A stretch of 64,000 nt of DNA, from the NCBI RefSeq assembly GCF_000337555.1, contig NZ_AOIO01000034.1, forward strand, positions 17,158-81,157. Reading direction: 5' to 3'. Origin of the DNA: Natrialba asiatica DSM 12278. GTDB lineage: Archaea; Halobacteriota; Halobacteria; Halobacteriales; Natrialbaceae. Below the pieces are notes generated by a model. It saw only the letters and a program-made list of their open reading frames with translations. It made no database searches and was not told the origin of the DNA. The position numbers and the translations under genes were made by a program. Numbering within the stretch: position 1 is the stretch's first letter; each line of letters opens with the position of its first letter. Below are positions 18,185 through 27,008 of this stretch, piece by piece.

Positions 18185-18610
18185 ATGTTCCACGAACAGC
18201 GGATGACGGTCCCCGACACGCCCGCCGATCTGCGCGCCGAGTACGCCGCCGATCTCGCCTCGATCGTCGACCGACACGGCGCGGACGAACTCGCCGACGG
18301 GACGGCTCTCGACCGCGAGACGATCGCGAACCTCGATCGCGAGACGGTCGGTACCCTCTCACTCGAGGACGCCGCCGAGATCCAGGCCCGCGCCGAATCC
18401 GCCCCCGACGCCGACACCGTCGTCACGATGGCCTGCGAACACCTGTTGCTCGGCATGTCCACCGCCGTCCTCGACGTGGACGCCGTCGAGAGCGAACTCG
18501 AACTCGAGTTAGATGCAAAGGAGATCCAACAGAAACTCGAACGGCGCGCGCCGATGTCGTTCGAGGAGTACGTTCACCTTCAGTTCGTGATCGTGGACGC
18601 TGCCCCCTGA
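18185..18610 (+). CDS. DUF5791 family protein
   Basis: A 141-residue acidic, helical protein starting MFHEQRMTVPDTPADLRAEYAADL. It has a middle block with TLSLEDAAEIQARAESAPDA and a C-terminal DAKEIQQKLERRAPMSFEEY. This matches my recollection of the haloarchaeal DUF5791 family, which has no known function. It is divergent from cetZ (about 160 bp between starts). Confidence 0.7.
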   Translation: MFHEQRMTVPDTPADLRAEYAADLASIVDRHGADELADGTALDRETIANLDRETVGTLSLEDAAEIQARAESAPDADTVVTMACEHLLLGMSTAVLDVDAVESELELELDAKEIQQKLERRAPMSFEEYVHLQFVIVDAAP

Positions 18611-18810
18611 TACGGGCCGCCGTCAGGCAGTGCCGGCACAGCCGCGACCGTGCTGCGGCGTCTTGTGGGTGTGCCGGAAACCCGGTACAGCAGACCGTCT
18701 GAGTCCGGCTCCCGCGGTGACTCGCATCGAGTGCAGTCACGAGCGCGATCACACTCACAGACGCAGCCCCAGTCACAGTCATTATACCTCCGCACCCGCG
18801 AGTTCATCGT

Positions 18811-19704
18811 ATGACCGCAATGCGTGTTGCACTGCTCGGCTGTGGCTACGTCGGTCTCGAACTCGGCCGACAACTCGCGGCCAGCGGCCACGACGTGATC
18901 GGCGTGCGACGCTCCGATGCGGGAATCGACGCCATCGAGGCCGCCGGCTTCGAGGCCGTCCAGGCGGACGTGACCGACCGCGCTGAACTCGAGGCGGTTC
19001 CGGACGTCGATGCGATCGTCTTCGCGGCGAGCAGCGGCGGCCGGGGAGTCGACGCGGCGCGCGAAATCTACGTCGACGGGCTTCGGACGGCGATCGAAGC
19101 CTTCGGGGAGCGCGAGACGCCGCCGGACCGACTCGTCTACACCTCCTCGACGGGCGTTCACGGCGATCACGGCGGGGACTGGGTCGGCTCGGACACGCCG
19201 ATCGAGCCGACGACGCCCAAGACCGAGGTGCTTGCCGAGGCAGAGCAGCTTGCACTCGAGTATCCCGGCGAGTTCGGTATCGACGGGACGGTCGTTCGCT
19301 ATGCGGGTCTGTACGGACCCGACCGGTACCGTCTCGAGCGGTATCTCGAGGGGCCGGTTACGGCGGGGTACCTGAATATGGTTCATCGGGACGATGCCGC
19401 TGGTGCGGTTCGCGTTCTCCTCGACGCGAATCTCGCCCGCGGCGAGGTCGTCCAGGTCGTCGACGATGAACCCGTCGACAAGTGGACGTTCGCCGACTGG
19501 CTGGCCGATGCGTGCGATCGGGAGCACCCGCCGAAACGGACGAAAGCGGAGCGACTCGAAGCGGGCGACCTCTCGGAACCGGCTCGTCGTCGGATTCTGA
19601 CGAGCAAGCGCTGCGGAAACGACCGGCTCCGAGAGCTGGGGTACGAGTTCAGCTATCCGACGTTCCGAGAGGGGTATCGGGAGGCGGTCGAGGCAATTCG
19701 CTAG
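18811..19704 (+). CDS. NAD(P)-dependent epimerase/SDR oxidoreductase (YeeZ-like)
   Basis: A 297-residue extended SDR. The Rossmann motif GCGYVGLELGRQL sits at residues 10-22, then VVRYAGLYGPDRYRLERYL and DEPVDKWTFADWLAD are typical of sugar-nucleotide-epimerase-like SDRs. The YxxxK-type catalytic Tyr is not conserved in the usual position (YTSSTGVHGD gives the catalytic Ser region). Substrate unknown. The TATA-like attatacc near 18781 lies about 27 bp before the ATG; MTAMRVALLG could also start at the second Met (18820). Confidence 0.82.
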   Translation: MTAMRVALLGCGYVGLELGRQLAASGHDVIGVRRSDAGIDAIEAAGFEAVQADVTDRAELEAVPDVDAIVFAASSGGRGVDAAREIYVDGLRTAIEAFGERETPPDRLVYTSSTGVHGDHGGDWVGSDTPIEPTTPKTEVLAEAEQLALEYPGEFGIDGTVVRYAGLYGPDRYRLERYLEGPVTAGYLNMVHRDDAAGAVRVLLDANLARGEVVQVVDDEPVDKWTFADWLADACDREHPPKRTKAERLEAGDLSEPARRRILTSKRCGNDRLRELGYEFSYPTFREGYREAVEAIR

Positions 19705-19857
19705 GCAACGTGCTGGCGAGGCCGATCAACCGGCGTGAGACGGCGGGTCGAGTGTTGGAGCCGTTGACCGGTCGATTGCGATCCCTGCGGCTGTACGCGA
19801 GCCGAGAACCGTCACGAATGGGGGAAATTTCTTGGTTGTTGAATTTGAGTGTCCGGT

Positions 19858-21051
19858 ATGGTCTACCAGGACGCCTCGACAGACGTGGCGTTCGTCGAGG
19901 CGGAGCCGCTGGTCGCGGCCGTCGAGCGCGCCATCGACTCGGTACAGGCGCTCGACCCGCTCGTGCTCTCGCTCGTCGTTCTCGCAGCCGTCGGACTCGT
20001 CCTCGGTGGCTGGTGGTTCGTCCGCTGGGTTCGCCGTCCACCGGGCGTTCGATTCCAGTCCGTCCTCGCGGATTACGACGACGTAACCGTCCTGATGCAC
20101 CCGAACCCCGACCCGGACGCGATGGCGTGTGCGATGGCCGTCGATGCCATCGCCGACGCGGTCGACACGGACACGACGTTACAGTTCCCCGGGGAGATCC
20201 GCCATCAGGAAAACCGCGCGTTCCGAACCGTTCTCGGCCTCGATCTCGATCAGATCGCCTCGAGTTCAGCGCTCGCGAGTGAGGCGGTCGTCCTCGTCGA
20301 TCACAACACGGCGCGTGGCTTTACCGGGGCACAAACGGTCGAACCGGTCGCCGTCGTCGATCACCACCCCGGCAACGGGACCGGGACGAATTTTACCGAC
20401 GTTCGAACGGACTACGGTGCCGCTGCGACCCTGCTGGTCGAGTATCTCGACGATCTCGGCGCTGGCGCGGACGACGATACCGACACCGGCCCCAATTTCT
20501 CGGCCGAACTCGCGACCGGCCTCCTCTACGGCATCCAGTCCGATACGGACCACCTGACGAACGGCTGTTCGCGGGCCGAGTTCGAGGCCTGTGGCACCCT
20601 GTTCGGCGAACTCGACGAGGATCTGCTCGAACGGATCGCGAACCCGCAGGTGAGCGACGACGTGTTACAGATCAAGGCGACGGCGATCACCGAAAAGCGC
20701 GTCGAGGGTTCGTTTGCGATCTGCGATGTCGGAGCGGTCTCGAACACCGACGCGATCCCGCAGGCGGCGGACGAACTCATGCAACTCGAGGGGGTTACTG
20801 CTGTCGTCGTCTACGGCGAGAACGACGGGACGATCCACCTCTCCGGGCGCTCGCGAGATGACCGCGTTCACATGGGTGAGACGTTGCGACACGCGGTCAG
20901 CGACATTCCGATGGCGAACGCGGGCGGCCACGCGCGGATGGGCGGTGGCCAGCTTTCGGTCGAGCACATGCACGGACTCGGCCCCGCTGGCGGCATCGAC
21001 AAAACCGAATTCGAGGAAGAACTCTTCTCGGCGCTATCCGGCGAGCGATAG
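19858..21051 (+). CDS. Membrane-anchored DHH-family phosphoesterase
   Basis: A 397-residue protein with one N-terminal transmembrane helix (residues ~36-60) followed by a DHH/DHHA1 phosphoesterase domain. Metal-binding motifs: HPNPDPDAMACAMA (near 78), VLVDHNTA, VVDHHPGNG (the DHH motif proper) and, in DHHA1, GGHARMGGGQLS. Relatives are c-di-AMP/oligoribonucleotide phosphodiesterases (NrnA/GdpP-like), so turnover of cyclic dinucleotide or nanoRNA is plausible. Family members bind two Mn/Mg ions. An in-frame GTG at 19849 is an alternative start. Confidence 0.87.
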   Translation: MVYQDASTDVAFVEAEPLVAAVERAIDSVQALDPLVLSLVVLAAVGLVLGGWWFVRWVRRPPGVRFQSVLADYDDVTVLMHPNPDPDAMACAMAVDAIADAVDTDTTLQFPGEIRHQENRAFRTVLGLDLDQIASSSALASEAVVLVDHNTARGFTGAQTVEPVAVVDHHPGNGTGTNFTDVRTDYGAAATLLVEYLDDLGAGADDDTDTGPNFSAELATGLLYGIQSDTDHLTNGCSRAEFEACGTLFGELDEDLLERIANPQVSDDVLQIKATAITEKRVEGSFAICDVGAVSNTDAIPQAADELMQLEGVTAVVVYGENDGTIHLSGRSRDDRVHMGETLRHAVSDIPMANAGGHARMGGGQLSVEHMHGLGPAGGIDKTEFEEELFSALSGER

Positions 21052-21078
21052 TTCGCCCTCGCAGGCACAGACAGCCGA

Positions 21079-22143
21079 TCATCGTCTTCCGTGGTCCGCG
21101 AGAGCCGCGCGGAGCGCCCCCGGCGTCGCCGTTTCTGCAGTCGCCACGAAGTGTGCAGCGCAGGCGTTGGCGAGTGCAAGCGCGAGTTCGGTCGACCAGC
21201 CGCGCGCCAGCGCACAGGCCAGTGCGCCGGAGAAGCGGTCGCCTGCGCCGGTCGTCCGTTTCGTCGTCGCCGTCTCGAGCATGTCGACGGAGACGACGCC
21301 GTCCGGCGTCGCCGCACGGGCTGCCTCGGGGCCGTGGATGACGACGCTGTGAACGCCGAGTGCAGTTCGCGCTGCGGCGAGTCGATCGAGGTGTGACCGG
21401 TCGCCGTCGACGTCGAGAACCGCAGCGACGCGGTCGAACTCCGTCGGGTTGACGCTGCAAACGACATCGAGCGGGCCGACCGCGTCCGTCTCCGCGAGCG
21501 TTCGAAAGAACGCTTCCACGGCCGTCTCGTCGGGGACGCCGATCGCGCCGGGATCGACGATTATCGGGAAGGAATTGGTTTCGGGCGGATCCGACGCGAG
21601 TCGGTCGAAGACGTCGGTGAGGCCGCGGACGGAAACCCAGTTGACACAACAGAACGCGTCCGCGCGAATCAGGTCGGGCCAGTCGACGACGGCGTCGAGA
21701 GCGGCTATCGTCCAGTCAGCCGTCGGTCCCGGCTCCGGAAGCAGCACGTCGCCGTCGCCGAACTCGAGGACGTTGATCGTCGCCGGCGTTCCCATCGAGT
21801 ACGTTTCGAATCCGAACTCGTCGAAGACGGGATGATCGAGGTGGCCGACGAGCGTCGCCCGCTCGCCGAGTTCGTGGATTTGCATCGCTGCGTTGGTCGC
21901 CTGACCGCCGGGTTGGGTATCGGTTGGAGTGAGCGGGAACGTCGCCTCGCCGTCGGTGAGCCGCCGACCGAACGCGGCGGGCGTGTCGAGCCGTCTTCCC
22001 TGCGGGTCCTCGACGCTGTAGAAGTAGTCGACGCTGCCATCGGGGAGCGAAACGACGCGGACGCCACTCTCGTCGCTCTCTCCACCGGCGTCCTCGCTGT
22101 CGAAGGCGACCGAGAGTCGCTCGGAGAGCGCATCGTAGCTCAC
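21079..22143 (-). CDS. PfkB-family carbohydrate/nucleoside kinase
   Basis: A 354-residue ribokinase-fold protein. The second PfkB signature is TTGAGDRFSGALACALARG near residue 290 (catalytic Asp in GAGD), and GGQATNAAMQIHELG near 78 is the substrate-side first motif. HLDHPVFDEFGFE supports a sugar kinase. Substrate not inferable. It is convergent with the DHH gene (27 bp between stops). Confidence 0.88.
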   Translation of the reverse strand: MSYDALSERLSVAFDSEDAGGESDESGVRVVSLPDGSVDYFYSVEDPQGRRLDTPAAFGRRLTDGEATFPLTPTDTQPGGQATNAAMQIHELGERATLVGHLDHPVFDEFGFETYSMGTPATINVLEFGDGDVLLPEPGPTADWTIAALDAVVDWPDLIRADAFCCVNWVSVRGLTDVFDRLASDPPETNSFPIIVDPGAIGVPDETAVEAFFRTLAETDAVGPLDVVCSVNPTEFDRVAAVLDVDGDRSHLDRLAAARTALGVHSVVIHGPEAARAATPDGVVSVDMLETATTKRTTGAGDRFSGALACALARGWSTELALALANACAAHFVATAETATPGALRAALADHGRR

Positions 22144-22292
22144 GCTACATCCATACCACCGTTGACGACGAACGACCCTAAAAGCAGTTTCCCGGCAGTC
22201 GCTCGCGCGCGATCACCGCTGGCGACGGCGAACGGAACCCGCTGGAAGTCGAGGGAGTCGAGATCGAAATCGGACTCCACAGCGACATCGAA

Positions 22293-22316
22293 CCGGAACC
22301 GGGACCGGGACCGGAA
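22293..22316. repeat. Four-copy hexamer repeat (ccgga / ccggga)
   Basis: Four hexamers, ccggaa-ccggga-ccggga-ccggaa, stand in the noncoding stretch between the PfkB gene and the zinc-finger gene. The remainder of 22144-22379 holds no convincing gene. Confidence 0.6.
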
Positions 22317-22379
22317 TCAAAGCCGACTCCAACGAGACTGGACCGAGCATCCCGAACCGCGGTCGAACCGACCCGGTCG

Positions 22380-22550
22380 CTACCGAATTTCCTTCCACTC
22401 CACGTCACAATCTGGACAGATTCGAACCGTCTTGATCTGATTCGGATCGTTCTCGGTCTTCAACGGTTTCTCGCAATCGGCACAGACGAGCCGATCGTAC
22501 GTGTCTTTGTCGAGTTCGCCCTCGCGCAGCGCCTTCCGGACAGATTTCAT
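22380..22550 (-). CDS. HVO_0758-type small zinc finger protein
   Basis: A 56-residue protein, MKSVRKALREGELDKDTYDR followed by LVCADCEKPL and VRICPDCDVEWKEIR. Two CxxC pairs form one zinc ribbon. It matches the haloarchaeal HVO_0758 family of small zinc-finger proteins by size, N-terminus and knuckle spacing. Such proteins probably act as regulators through protein or nucleic-acid contacts; the partner is unknown. The start at 22550 follows the conserved N-terminus. It is divergent from the glycosyltransferase gene. Confidence 0.88.
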   Translation of the reverse strand: MKSVRKALREGELDKDTYDRLVCADCEKPLKTENDPNQIKTVRICPDCDVEWKEIR

Positions 22551-22691
22551 GTTCACTACGTAGGAAGGTCTAGAAGAAAAAGACCAGGGCTTCGCGGGGC
22601 CGTATCGAACGCCGTGAGTGGGGCATTGGCCCGGATTTCTGTAGGCGCAGAAACATGACTCCTGGGAACAGGCCCCAGCGAGAGTCGTGGG

Positions 22692-22701
22692 CGTTTTATC
22701 G
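22692..22701 (+). promoter_or_regulatory. TATA box of the glycosyltransferase gene
   Basis: The sequence cgttttatcg is centred 26 bp before the ATG at 22723, supporting that start over the in-frame upstream ATG at 22687. Confidence 0.6.
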
Positions 22702-22722
22702 ATTCGGCCGAACACCCTACCG

Positions 22723-23976
22723 ATGGAGTACGTCCAGGAGCGAATCGCGACGCTCCACGATTTCCGCACCCAACCCACCCGCCGGCCCCAGCGCGCCCGC
22801 GGGGGACAGCGTGCGGAGACAGCGCGCGAGTCCGCGGAGCCCGCTCCCGCCGGTGAGCGCGAGTACGAGCGCGAACACGATCGGCAACTCGAGTTCGACG
22901 ACCACCTGCGCGAGACCGCCATCGTCGTTCCCATGGCCGGGCGCGAACACGACAGCCCCGCCGCCGGCCGCGTTCTGGCCGAACTCGAGCGTCTCGACCC
23001 CACGCCCGCCGCCGTCTTCGTGCCCGTCCGTGCCGACCCCGATCGGATCGAGCCGTTTCGCGAGTGGCTCGCCTCGTTTTCGCTGCCGATTCGGGTTCTC
23101 TGGTGTAACGCACCCGCCGTCGAAGCCTCGCTCGCCGACGCCGGCCTCCCGAACGGCGAGGGAACGGGCAAGGGCCGCGACGTGTGGCTCGCGCTCGGAC
23201 CCGCAGCCGAAGCCGCGGAGTTCATCGTCGTCCACGACGCCGATGCTCGGAGCTACGAGGCGGATCACGTCCGCCGACTGGTCGCGCCGCTGGCGATGGA
23301 CCAGGAGTTCGAGTTCACCAAGGGCTACTACGCGCGCATCGAGCAGAATCGCCTCTACGGGCGACTGTTTCGACTGTTTTATCGCCCGTTGCTTCGCGCA
23401 GTGGGCGACGATCACGACGCGGCTCTCCTGGCGTACCTCGACTCGTTCCGGTACGCGCTAGCCGGCGAGTTCGCCATGACCGATTCCCTCGCGCGTCGTA
23501 TCCGTGCGCCGCGGGCGTGGGGACTCGAAGTCGGTATTCTCGGTGACGCGTTCGAACACGCCGGCTTCGAGGGGAGCGCACAGGTCGACCTCGGGCGACA
23601 CGTCCACGATCACCGCGCAGTCGCGGGCGATACCGGACTCGAAGGGATGAGCCGCGAGGTCGCGGCGACGCTCTGTCGCGTCCTCGAGGAGGGTGGCGTC
23701 GAACTGAACTACGAGACGCTTCCCGAGCGCTACCTGGCTGCCGGCCGGCAACTGATCGACCAGTACCGCGCCGACGCCGCGTTCAATGGACTCGCGTACG
23801 ATCCGGCGGCCGAACGGGACCAACTCGAGCGCTACGCCGACTCGATCGAACTGCCCGGTCTCGACCGGCGACTGCCGGAGTGGACGGACGCACCGGTCGA
23901 ACCGGCATCCGTTCTCGCCGCGTCCCGGCCCTGGCTCGACGGCGCGACGCGACTCGAACCGAACGCGGACGATTAA
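22723..23976 (+). CDS. GT81-like glycosyltransferase (glucosyl/mannosyl-3-phosphoglycerate synthase-like)
   Basis: A 417-residue GT-A-fold enzyme. After a charged, Arg/Glu-rich N-terminus (MEYVQERIATLHDF) the domain shows ETAIVVPMAGREHDSPAAG, the nucleotide-sugar-binding DxD motif in FIVVHDADARSYE, and FTKGYYARIEQNRLYGRL, characteristic of glucosyl/mannosyl-3-phosphoglycerate synthases. EFAMTDSLARRIRAPRAWGLEVG is the acceptor-side block. The product would be a glycosyl-glycerate compatible solute or glycolipid precursor (inference). No phosphatase partner gene is adjacent. Confidence 0.78.
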   Translation: MEYVQERIATLHDFRTQPTRRPQRARGGQRAETARESAEPAPAGEREYEREHDRQLEFDDHLRETAIVVPMAGREHDSPAAGRVLAELERLDPTPAAVFVPVRADPDRIEPFREWLASFSLPIRVLWCNAPAVEASLADAGLPNGEGTGKGRDVWLALGPAAEAAEFIVVHDADARSYEADHVRRLVAPLAMDQEFEFTKGYYARIEQNRLYGRLFRLFYRPLLRAVGDDHDAALLAYLDSFRYALAGEFAMTDSLARRIRAPRAWGLEVGILGDAFEHAGFEGSAQVDLGRHVHDHRAVAGDTGLEGMSREVAATLCRVLEEGGVELNYETLPERYLAAGRQLIDQYRADAAFNGLAYDPAAERDQLERYADSIELPGLDRRLPEWTDAPVEPASVLAASRPWLDGATRLEPNADD

Positions 23977-24031
23977 CACGATCGATTACTATCGACTCAG
24001 GCGCCGCGCTGTGGCCGACTGACGGCTATCA

Positions 24032-24040
24032 ATCTTTATC
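24032..24040 (+). promoter_or_regulatory. TATA box of the gene at 24065
   Basis: The sequence atctttatc is centred 29 bp before the ATG at 24065. Confidence 0.55.
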
Positions 24041-24064
24041 AGCGAACCACCCGTTACACCGCGT

Positions 24065-24556
24065 ATGGATGCGACCGCCGACGAACTGGCCGGCGTCGTC
24101 GACCTCTTCGGCGGGTTGACGAGGACAGAACTCGACCGCGCCCTCTCGGAGGCCGCCTTCCGTGCGGACGGCCAGTCCGTCAACGAGACGGCACTCGAGG
24201 AGACGATCGACGGCGCGCTCGCGTCGTTCGCACTCGTTCGCTCCCCGCCGACCGCCGTCACCGCTCCGTCGGAACCGACGGCACCCCTTCTGGTCGCCGG
24301 TCCGACGGCGTTTCCGACCGTTCCGGACCACGCCGAGGACGTTCCCCACATCCTCGACGTCGAGCGACGAGAACTCGACCGAACTGCACTCGGCGAGAGC
24401 GCCCGCGAACGGTTCTCCGATGCAGTCGAGGAGGCCACCGAATCGTCCGACGAGGAACGACTGTCACGCCTGCTCGACGTGAGCTACGATCTCGAAGCCT
24501 GGGCACCGCTCGATTTAGCGCCCGCGCGCCGGACCATCTCGGAGGCGCTCGAGTGA
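24065..24556 (+). CDS. Conserved haloarchaeal protein (DUF7109-like)
   Basis: A 163-residue acidic protein, MDATADELAGVVDLFGGLTR, with a helical N-terminal half that could be a winged-helix-like domain (ELDRALSEAAFRADGQSVNETALEE) and a C-terminal DLEAWAPLDLAPARRTISEALE block. It is one base from the following NUDIX gene and nearly certainly co-transcribed with it. I recall similar haloarchaeal proteins called DUF7109; function unknown. Confidence 0.62.
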   Translation: MDATADELAGVVDLFGGLTRTELDRALSEAAFRADGQSVNETALEETIDGALASFALVRSPPTAVTAPSEPTAPLLVAGPTAFPTVPDHAEDVPHILDVERRELDRTALGESARERFSDAVEEATESSDEERLSRLLDVSYDLEAWAPLDLAPARRTISEALE

Positions 24557-24557
24557 G

Positions 24558-25133
24558 ATGAGTCGGCGGCTCACTCTCGATCCGATTGCCGCTCACGAAC
24601 CCGTCGGGATCGACGACCAGCAGTTCGACGCCGCGGTACTCGCGCCGATTATCGATCGCAACGGCGAGGACCACCTCCTGTTCACCCGCCGCGCCGACCA
24701 CCTCGGCGACCACCCCGGGCAGATGAGCTTTCCCGGCGGCGGGGCCGAGTCGATCGACGACTCCATCCTCGATACCGCACTCCGCGAAGCCAACGAAGAG
24801 ATCGGCCTCGACCCGACCGAAGCCGAACTCGTCGGCCAACTCGACGACATCCGCACGGTCAGCGAGTACGCGGTCACGCCGTTCGTCGCCCGCGTTCCGG
24901 ACCGGGAGTACGAACGCGACGATAACGAAGTCGCCGAAATCGTGCTCCTGTCGCTGTCCGACCTGCTCGACCCGGAGAACTACGAGTTCGATCGGCGCGA
25001 TCACCCCTACTACGGCGATATCGTGGTCCACTACTTCCACGTCGATGGCTACACCGTCTGGGGAGCCACGGGCCGGATTCTCGTCCAGCTACTCGAGTTG
25101 GCGACGCCATTCGAGGCACCAGCGGACGCCTGA
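24558..25133 (+). CDS. CoA pyrophosphatase, NUDIX family
   Basis: A 191-residue NUDIX hydrolase. The Nudix box GGGAESIDDSILDTALREA...EEIG spans residues ~56-80. The preceding LLFTRRADHLGDHPGQMSFPGG matches the CoA-diphosphatase signature (LLTxRSxxLxxHxGQxxFPGG). It would hydrolyse CoA or its derivatives to 3',5'-ADP and 4'-phosphopantetheine; Mg2+/Mn2+-dependent. Co-transcribed with the preceding DUF gene (1-bp gap). Confidence 0.9.
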   Translation: MSRRLTLDPIAAHEPVGIDDQQFDAAVLAPIIDRNGEDHLLFTRRADHLGDHPGQMSFPGGGAESIDDSILDTALREANEEIGLDPTEAELVGQLDDIRTVSEYAVTPFVARVPDREYERDDNEVAEIVLLSLSDLLDPENYEFDRRDHPYYGDIVVHYFHVDGYTVWGATGRILVQLLELATPFEAPADA

Positions 25134-25203
25134 GCGGCCCACCGGGTCTCGAAAGATCCGCATCGAGCGTCAGGTTTTTGCACGCGCCGGACCCAGGAGT
25201 CCT

Positions 25204-25245
25204 ATGGTCGCACAGACGATGGGTCGAGTTCCGCACGGGCGATAA
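25204..25245 (+). CDS. Putative leaderless micro-ORF, 13 residues
   Basis: Downstream of the NUDIX gene, a good TATA element (aggtttttgc, 25172-25181) stands 27 bp before an ATG that opens a 13-codon frame (MVAQTMGRVPHGR). No larger gene follows in that frame. It could be a small-RNA promoter, a leader peptide, or chance. The remainder of 25246-25380 has no gene. Confidence 0.25.
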   Translation: MVAQTMGRVPHGR

Positions 25246-25380
25246 CGACACCGCTTCCACAGGCAGTCGTCATCGCCGCCGTCACCCGACCCGATTTCGA
25301 TCCGGTCGCGTTCAGTTGTACTGTTCTTGCCGTTTCCGAGACGAAGTACCCACTATCAGCTACATGCGAGGTGTCCGTCG

Positions 25381-26181
25381 ATGCTAACAACGAGTACAGT
25401 TGCCCGCGCCGGCCTGGATGCGGTCGCGCTCAAACCGGCCGAGTGTAACGTCGAGCGAGCGACGTCGCTCCCGGTCGAGACGATCGCGATCGATTACGAG
25501 GGGCACGATCACGTCCCGGACCGGCGGACGATAGAAGCGCTTTCGGCCGACGCGACAGTTCGGCTGACGACCCCCGTTCGCGCCGACGGATTCGACCCGC
25601 TCGGTGACGATTCGCTCGCTGCCGAACTCCCGTCGGGCGTCGAGCGCATCCTCGTCGCCGGCCACCCCGCCTACCTCACCGACGACGAGCGGGACCGCGC
25701 CGTCGCGCCCCGGTTGGGTGCGGCACTCGAAACGGCCCCCGACTCCTGGGTCGGCACCGAGAGCGTCGAACGAATCGCGATGGCGACGGGCGCAACCCAG
25801 TACGACCTGCTCTCGCGAACGACGATGCGCGAGTTGCGGGCGCTTCGTGCTGCGACCTTCGACGGCGACATCGCAGTCTACGCACCGACGGTACTCACGG
25901 CCGACGAAGACGCGATCCTCGACGCCGTCGGGGACTACGTCGCTCGCCGGCGACCGGTCGCCGCGGCGCTCCCGGACGACGGAGACGAAGACGGAGACAG
26001 AACCGTCACCGATTCGCGCGCGACGGGCCGAACCCGTGAAATCCTGCTCGCCGCCGCCGAGGACTACACGCTCGTCGGCACCGAAACTGCGGTCCGCGAA
26101 CGGACCGACGCGCTCCGCGAGGCCGGCGCAACGACCGTCGTCGGCTACCCCGCTCGCGAACTCGAGGCGTTCCTCGAGTAG
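25381..26181 (+). CDS. Haloarchaeal conserved protein (DUF7388-like)
   Basis: A 266-residue acidic protein. N-terminal strands TTSTVARAGLDAVALKPAEC are followed by alternating alpha/beta units (GVERILVAGHPAYLTDDERD, GTESVERIAMATGATQYDLL, DGDIAVYAPTV), suggesting a TIM-barrel-like or LLM-like fold, but no catalytic motif is evident. I recall haloarchaeal relatives under DUF7388. The DGDEDGDRTVTD insert is charged and variable. Function unknown. Confidence 0.62.
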   Translation: MLTTSTVARAGLDAVALKPAECNVERATSLPVETIAIDYEGHDHVPDRRTIEALSADATVRLTTPVRADGFDPLGDDSLAAELPSGVERILVAGHPAYLTDDERDRAVAPRLGAALETAPDSWVGTESVERIAMATGATQYDLLSRTTMRELRALRAATFDGDIAVYAPTVLTADEDAILDAVGDYVARRRPVAAALPDDGDEDGDRTVTDSRATGRTREILLAAAEDYTLVGTETAVRERTDALREAGATTVVGYPARELEAFLE

Positions 26182-26210
26182 GACCGCTATTTCTTCGAAA
26201 CGAACGGCAG

Positions 26211-26220
26211 ACGTATAAGT
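26211..26220 (+). promoter_or_regulatory. TATA box of the creatininase/DAO operon
   Basis: The sequence acgtataagt is centred 28 bp before the ATG at 26244. Confidence 0.65.
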
Positions 26221-26243
26221 CACTCCGGCAACCAGAGGACGGC

Positions 26244-27008
26244 ATGACACTGCTCGCCGAACGAACGACGACCGACGCCGCCGACGAACTCGGGTCGGCC
26301 GAGGTCGCCGTGCTACCGACTGGGAGCACCGAACAGCACGGACCGGCGTTACCGCTCGGGATGGACTTCATGGCGGCCGAGGCGTTCGCTCACACTGCAA
26401 CCGATCGCGAGGATACCGTGGTCCTCCCGACGATTCCGATCGGCGTCAGCGGCCACCACCGGCAGTTCGACGGCACGCTGTACGTCTCCGCGGCGACGTT
26501 CGAACGCTACGTCGAGGAAACGATCGCGAGCCTCGCCGACCACGGCGTCCGCAAAACGGTCGTCGTCAACGGCCACGGCGGCAACACGGGGGCGCTCCGA
26601 CGGGCCGCACGGACCCTGCGAAACGAGGAAACGGCGTTCGCGCCCCCCTGGAACTGGTGGGACAGCGTCGACGACCTCGCGGCCGACCTGTTCGACGAGG
26701 ACGGCGGTCACGCCGACGCGATGGAGTCGAGCCTGCTCTGGCACCTCCGCGAGGACCTCGTTCGGCCGGACGAGTTCGCGGCCGCGGAAGACGGGGCGAG
26801 CGACTCCTGGGGCGAGTTCAGCCACGGCGCGCCGATCGGGTTCGATACGATCGACTTCTCGGAGAGCGGGGCGGTCGGCCGGCCGACCCAGGCCGACCCC
26901 GAGAAGGGCGCGGCGTTGTTCGAGGCCGGGCGCGACCACCTCGACGCGCTGCTCGACTGGCTCGCGGCGCAACCGCTCGCGGATTGCTGGCCGCGTGATC
27001 ACAAATGA
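26244..27008 (+). CDS. Creatininase-family amidohydrolase (ArfB-like)
   Basis: A 254-residue zinc hydrolase of the creatininase superfamily. Diagnostic motifs: LPTGSTEQHGPALPLGMDF (residues ~22-40, metal ligands Glu, His and Asp), VNGHGGNTGALR near 112, and GGHADAMESSLLWHL near 156 (metal Glu). Family members include creatininase and archaeal ArfB, the formamidase of riboflavin and F420 biosynthesis (2-amino-5-formylamino-6-ribosylaminopyrimidinone 5'-phosphate). The overlapping downstream gene is a DAO-type oxidoreductase, which argues as much for amine or creatinine-like catabolism as for ArfB. Function not decided. Confidence 0.82.
   Translation: MTLLAERTTTDAADELGSAEVAVLPTGSTEQHGPALPLGMDFMAAEAFAHTATDREDTVVLPTIPIGVSGHHRQFDGTLYVSAATFERYVEETIASLADHGVRKTVVVNGHGGNTGALRRAARTLRNEETAFAPPWNWWDSVDDLAADLFDEDGGHADAMESSLLWHLREDLVRPDEFAAAEDGASDSWGEFSHGAPIGFDTIDFSESGAVGRPTQADPEKGAALFEAGRDHLDALLDWLAAQPLADCWPRDHK

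Noticed and set aside
22178..22408. 76-codon minus-strand frame in the gap before the zinc-finger gene
   Set aside because: It runs through simple ccgga repeats and has Ser/Pro/Gly-rich composition with no plausible start.
25202..25390. 62-codon minus-strand frame overlapping the start of the DUF7388-like gene
   Set aside because: Not acidic, no promoter, and it overlaps the start of a better gene.
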